Shown piece after piece: positions 32,155-35,588 of a stretch of 35,588 nt of DNA (position 1 is the stretch's first letter; each line of letters opens with the position of its first letter). A program made the position numbers and the translations under genes. The notes under the pieces were generated by a model that made no database searches, had not been told where the DNA came from, and saw nothing but the letters and a program-made list of their open reading frames with translations. Location: assembly GCA_016793165.1 (NCBI GenBank), contig JAEULA010000023.1, positions 1-35,588 of the forward strand. The letters are read 5' to 3'. This stretch comes from Alphaproteobacteria bacterium. GTDB taxonomy: Bacteria; Pseudomonadota; Alphaproteobacteria; CACIAM-22H2.

Positions 32155-33417
32155 ATGACCGTCGCGCGCTTCCTTCCCACCGATCGCGCCGCCTACGCGC
32201 CCGGCGGCCGCCTCGCCAACCCGATCGCGCGCGCGGTGCGCGCCGGGGAGCGTGTCTATCTGAGCGCCGCGAGCGCGCTGCGACCCGACGGCACCGTCGC
32301 CGGCCTCGGCGCTGCGGCGGCGCAGACCGATGCCGCCTTCGACGCGATCGCCGAGGCGCTCGCCGCCGCGGGCGGTTCGCTCGAACACGTCGTCAAGCTC
32401 ACGACCTGCGTCGTCGACAGCGCGCATCGCAAGCCGGTCTACGAGGCGATCGCGCGCCGGCTGCAAGGCGTGTTCCCAGTGTCGACCGGCCTCGTCGTCG
32501 GCGGCCTGCCGCTGCCCGAGCTGACGGTTCAGATCGACGCCGAGGCGGTGATCCCGATGCCGGGCCACGGCGCGGTGCGCAAGCATCGCCAGTTCGCGCT
32601 CAAGGACTGGTTCGGCCAGGACATCGCATGGCAAGGCGCGATGATCTCGACCAGCGACGAGGAGATCTTCATCCGCGGCCAGACCGGCTCGGCGCTCGAC
32701 GGCAAGTCGATGGCGGGGCCCGGGCGCCAGGCCGCCGATGCCGGCGCCCAGGCCGATCTCGCGCTCGCCAATCTCGCGACGCTGCTGAGGGAGGCCGGCG
32801 CGTCGATGGAGGACGTCGGCAAGATCACCGTCTTCATCCCGGATCGCGGCTACCGCAACGCCGTCTATCCGATGATCGGCAAGCACCTGCGCGGGGTGCA
32901 TCCCGTTTCCACCGGCATCATCATCAACGGCTTCGCACGGCCGGAAATCCTGTTCGAGATCGACGTGCAGGCCTTTCCCAAACAGGGCGGCGCGAAGCAT
33001 CGCCGCGTACGGCCCTATCATTCGAAGAACGCGCGCTACGGCACCGAGCAGCAGCCGCTCGATTGCGACTTCTGCATGGCCGTGCGCGCCGGCAACCGCG
33101 TGGTGCTGCGCGGCCAGACCGGCATGGGCCTCGACGAGAAGATGTACGGCCTGGGCGACGCCGTCGCGCAGGCGGAAAAGGCGATGGACAACGTTGCCAT
33201 CCTGCTGGGCGAGGCCGGAGCGCGGGTCGACGACATCGTCAAGGCGACCGTCTTCGTCACCGACCGCGCCTTCCTCGCCGGCGTCTGCCACGCGGTGACG
33301 AAGCGCTTCGGCGCGGCGGCGCCCGCGTTCAGCGCGATCATCGTCAAGGGGCTCGCGAGCCCGGAGCTGCTCATGGAAGTCGACGTCACCGCGATCGTCC
33401 CGGGAGAAGCCCGATGA
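32155..33417 (+). CDS. Triple-domain RidA (YjgF/YER057c/UK114) fusion protein
   Basis: 420 residues made of three tandem RidA-like domains (about 20-134, 145-275 and 290-415), each ending in the same motif: 'VFPVSTGLVVGGLPLPEL', 'VHPVSTGIIINGFARPEI' and 'AAPAFSAIIVKGLASPEL'. The corresponding sites are 142 and 140 residues apart. Single RidA proteins are homotrimers with active sites between subunits, so one chain here could fold as a pseudo-trimer. The catalytic Arg of true RidA (Arg105 in E. coli) is replaced by Ser110, Ser252 and Phe392, which puts these domains with the Arg-lacking Rid groups, so imine deaminase activity should not be assumed. The ATG is 4 bases after the M20 stop; the end overlaps the DUF1028 gene as ATGA. 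Confidence 0.9.
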   Translation: MTVARFLPTDRAAYAPGGRLANPIARAVRAGERVYLSAASALRPDGTVAGLGAAAAQTDAAFDAIAEALAAAGGSLEHVVKLTTCVVDSAHRKPVYEAIARRLQGVFPVSTGLVVGGLPLPELTVQIDAEAVIPMPGHGAVRKHRQFALKDWFGQDIAWQGAMISTSDEEIFIRGQTGSALDGKSMAGPGRQAADAGAQADLALANLATLLREAGASMEDVGKITVFIPDRGYRNAVYPMIGKHLRGVHPVSTGIIINGFARPEILFEIDVQAFPKQGGAKHRRVRPYHSKNARYGTEQQPLDCDFCMAVRAGNRVVLRGQTGMGLDEKMYGLGDAVAQAEKAMDNVAILLGEAGARVDDIVKATVFVTDRAFLAGVCHAVTKRFGAAAPAFSAIIVKGLASPELLMEVDVTAIVPGEAR

Positions 33418-34085
33418 CCTTTTCGCTCGTCGGCCGCTGCCCGCGCACCGGCATGCTCGGCGCCGCCGTCACCACCTCGGCGCTCGCGGTCGGCTCTCGC
33501 TGCCCCTATGCCGAGCCCGGGATCGGCGCCTCGCTCACCCAGAACCGCACCGACCCGCGCCTCGGGCCCCTGATCCTCGACATGGTCCGGCGCGGCTTCA
33601 CCGCGCAGCAGGCCCTCGACGCCGTCGTCGCGGCTACGCCCGATCGCGGCTGGCGTCAGCTCGCGGTGATCGACGCCGCGGGCCGCACCGCCGCCTTCAC
33701 GGGCGCACTGGTGCGCGGCGAGCTCGGCGAAGCGCATGGCCGGGACTGCGTCGCCATCGCCAACATCGTGCGCTCGGCCGAGGTGCCGCGCGCCATGGCG
33801 CGCGCCTTCGAGCTCGATCCGTCGCTACCCCTACCGCTGCGCCTCGTGAACGCGCTCAGCGCCGGCGAAGCGGCGGGCGGCGAGCACGTGCCGGTGGTCT
33901 CGGCGGCGCTGCTCGTCGCGCATCGCGAGAGCTTTCCCTACGTCGATCTGCGCGTCGACCGGCATGCGACGCCAATCGTCGAGTTGGCACGGCTCTGGCA
34001 AGCCTACGAGCCGGAAGCCGATCCCTATGTCGTGCGCGCCGTCGATCCCGACAACGCGACACGCGCGCCGGTACCGAAGAGCTGA
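33414..34085 (+). CDS. DUF1028 family protein (putative Ntn-hydrolase fold)
   Basis: A 223-residue protein matching the DUF1028 pattern: 'TFSLVGRCPRTGMLGAAVTTSALAVGSRCPY' followed by 'GASLTQNRTDPRLGP' and a C-terminal 'PYVDLRVD' segment. From memory this family has a structure placed among N-terminal-nucleophile hydrolases, so an amide-cleaving role is plausible, but no member activity is known to me. It commonly sits beside RidA proteins and peptide-type ABC transporters, as it does here. ATG 33414 overlaps the RidA stop codon, so it belongs firmly to this operon. Confidence 0.87.
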   Translation: MTFSLVGRCPRTGMLGAAVTTSALAVGSRCPYAEPGIGASLTQNRTDPRLGPLILDMVRRGFTAQQALDAVVAATPDRGWRQLAVIDAAGRTAAFTGALVRGELGEAHGRDCVAIANIVRSAEVPRAMARAFELDPSLPLPLRLVNALSAGEAAGGEHVPVVSAALLVAHRESFPYVDLRVDRHATPIVELARLWQAYEPEADPYVVRAVDPDNATRAPVPKS

Positions 34086-34145
34086 ACCACATCAACGTTT
34101 CGCGACCTCGCGCCGCTTGAGGCGCATCATGAGAAGGAGCTCGAG

Positions 34146-35588
34146 ATGAGACGCCTATTGCTCGCCGGGGCGATTGCCCTCGGACTGATCAGCCCTGCCC
34201 TTGCCCAAGGCACGCTGCGCGTGGCCGTCGGCACCACGATCACCCAGCTGGACCCGGCGCTGACCACGATCGGCGACGAGTACATCTACGTGCATCTCGT
34301 CTTCAACGGCCTGACGCGGATCGAACGCGACCTGACGGTGAAGCCGGATCTCGCTGTCAGCTGGACCGCGTCCGACGATCTCAAGATCTGGACGTTCAAG
34401 CTCCGCGAGGGCGTGAAGTGGCATCACGGCCGCACGCTCGACGCCGAGGACGTGGTCGCGACGATGCAGCGCATCCTCGACCCGGCGACCGGGTCGCGCG
34501 CGCGCGCCAATCTCAGCATGGTGACCAAGGTCGAGGCGATCGATCCGCTGACCGTGCGCTTCACCCTCGACATCCCCTATGCCGGCTTCCAGGACATCTT
34601 CGGCGAGCGCCAGCTGCGCATCCTCGCCAAGGACAAGCTCGCCGAGGTGAAGACGACGCCGACCGGCACCGGCCCGTTCATGGTCAAGTCGTGGGCGCCC
34701 GGCGACCGCATGGAGCTGGTCAAGAACCCCAGCTACTTCGAACAGGGGCTGCCGAAGCTCGACGGCGTCACGATCCGCATCGTGCCGGAACCGGCCGCGC
34801 GTCTCGCGGCGCTCGATTCCGGCGCCATCGATATCGTCTGGAACCTGCCCTACGAGTCGGTCGAGAAGTACAAGAACAACGCGGTGGCGCGCGCCGACGC
34901 GGTCGCGACCGCGACCTGGGACGGCGTGATCATGAACAACGCCCGCCCGCCCTTCAACGACGTGCGGGTGCGCCAGGCCCTGGCGGCGACGATCGACAAG
35001 GAGGCGCTGGTCGAGCTGGTCCTGTTCGGCCAGGGCGCGCCGACGCACAGCCCGATCCCGCCGAGCCACCCCTACTTCAACAAGGCGCTGCCGATCGCCA
35101 AGCCGGACATCGCCAAGGCGAAGAAGCTGCTCGCCGAGGCGGGCCTGCCCAACGGCTTCGACGTGACGATGCAGGTGCCGATGGAGCGCGAGCAGCGCGT
35201 GCGCCTCGGCGTCGCGGTGCGCGACATGGCGCGGGCGGCGGGCATCCGCATCAACGTCGAGCGTGTGCCCTTCGCGTCCTACACCGCCAACGTCTCGGGC
35301 AAGGCGCAGCTCTTCGTCGACGGCTACTTCGCGCGGCCGACGATCGACACCGCGCTCTATCCCTTCTACCACTCGGAGGGCAGCTGGAATAAGCAGCTGT
35401 GGCTGTACAAGGACGCGCGCGTCGACGCGCTGCTCGACACCTCGCGAAAGACCAACGACGACGCCAAGCGCAAGGAGATCTTCGCGGAGTTCCAGAAGAT
35501 CGTCGACGAGACCGTCACCAGCGTCATCGCCTACTCCGCGCTGCATGTGAACGGCGTGCGCAAGGAGGTCGAGGGCTTCCAGTCCACG
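34146..35588 (+). CDS. ABC transporter substrate-binding protein, peptide/nickel type (SBP family 5), 3' end outside window
   Basis: The frame runs from ATG 34146 to the last base without a stop: 481 codons of a protein normally ~500-530 residues, so only a short tail is missing. The Sec signal peptide 'MRRLLLAGAIALGLISPALA' is cleaved before 'QGTLRVAVG'. Family-5 blocks are 'QLDPALTTIGDEYI', 'IWTFKLREGVKWHHG', 'DVVATMQRILDP', 'GTGPFMVKSWAPGD', 'DVRVRQALAATIDKEALV' and 'AKKLLAEAGLPNG'. GGAG lies just upstream of ATG. These proteins bind oligopeptides, opines, glutathione or similar compounds; matching permease and ATPase genes probably follow beyond the window. Its place after hydrolase, RidA-like and DUF1028 genes suggests that it imports the compound these enzymes degrade. 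Confidence 0.93.
   Translation, partial: MRRLLLAGAIALGLISPALAQGTLRVAVGTTITQLDPALTTIGDEYIYVHLVFNGLTRIERDLTVKPDLAVSWTASDDLKIWTFKLREGVKWHHGRTLDAEDVVATMQRILDPATGSRARANLSMVTKVEAIDPLTVRFTLDIPYAGFQDIFGERQLRILAKDKLAEVKTTPTGTGPFMVKSWAPGDRMELVKNPSYFEQGLPKLDGVTIRIVPEPAARLAALDSGAIDIVWNLPYESVEKYKNNAVARADAVATATWDGVIMNNARPPFNDVRVRQALAATIDKEALVELVLFGQGAPTHSPIPPSHPYFNKALPIAKPDIAKAKKLLAEAGLPNGFDVTMQVPMEREQRVRLGVAVRDMARAAGIRINVERVPFASYTANVSGKAQLFVDGYFARPTIDTALYPFYHSEGSWNKQLWLYKDARVDALLDTSRKTNDDAKRKEIFAEFQKIVDETVTSVIAYSALHVNGVRKEVEGFQST

Overview
The window is about 35.6 kb of very GC-rich DNA, roughly 70 % by eye. It reads as the chromosome of an alphaproteobacterium, possibly Rhodospirillales or Hyphomicrobiales-like. 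That placement rests on base composition, the protein families (class I PHA synthase, Tat-exported molybdenum hydroxylases, SoxYZ-like fusion carriers) and many 4-base GTGA/ATGA gene overlaps; there is no rRNA marker. I support 29 protein genes, two of them cut by the window edges. I saw no tRNA, rRNA, CRISPR array, insertion sequence or phage gene.

Layout. 1-3153 (+): a split PEP-synthase-like pair and an EmrB/QacA-type MFS exporter. 3255-5042 (+): class I PHA synthase. 5324-10564 (+): small 2Fe-2S subunit and large Mo subunit of an isoquinoline-oxidoreductase-type hydroxylase, a fused SoxYZ-like carrier, a Sel1-repeat protein and a short-chain dehydrogenase. 17006-10637 (-): a second set in the order SoxYZ-like carrier, 2Fe-2S subunit, Mo subunit, SoxX, SoxA, membrane-anchored triheme cytochrome c. 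22779-17160 (-): two ABC permeases, binding protein, cytoplasmic sulfatase, beta-hydroxyacid dehydrogenase; this reads straight into the second Sox/Mo set. 24492-22927 (-): D-aminopeptidase. 24801-27919 (+): MFS transporter and release factor 3. 29303-27936 (-): MmgE/PrpD protein. 29491 to the window end (+): amidohydrolase, M20 hydrolase, triple-RidA fusion, DUF1028 protein and peptide-type binding protein, an operon for uptake and breakdown of an unidentified amide- or imine-containing compound.

The most interesting part is 5.3-17.0 kb. Two copies of a module (2Fe-2S subunit + xanthine-oxidase-family Mo subunit + SoxYZ-fusion carrier) converge on each other, and the second is co-linear with soxX, soxA and a triheme cytochrome c. 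SoxB and the sulfite-oxidase-type SoxCD are absent from the window. My inference is a periplasmic system in which SoxAX loads a sulfur compound on a carrier cysteine and a xanthine-oxidase-family enzyme, rather than SoxCD, oxidises the bound group, passing electrons to the cytochrome. The gene content is seen directly; the mechanism is a hypothesis. The adjoining sulfate-ester uptake and sulfatase genes suggest a broader organosulfur theme.
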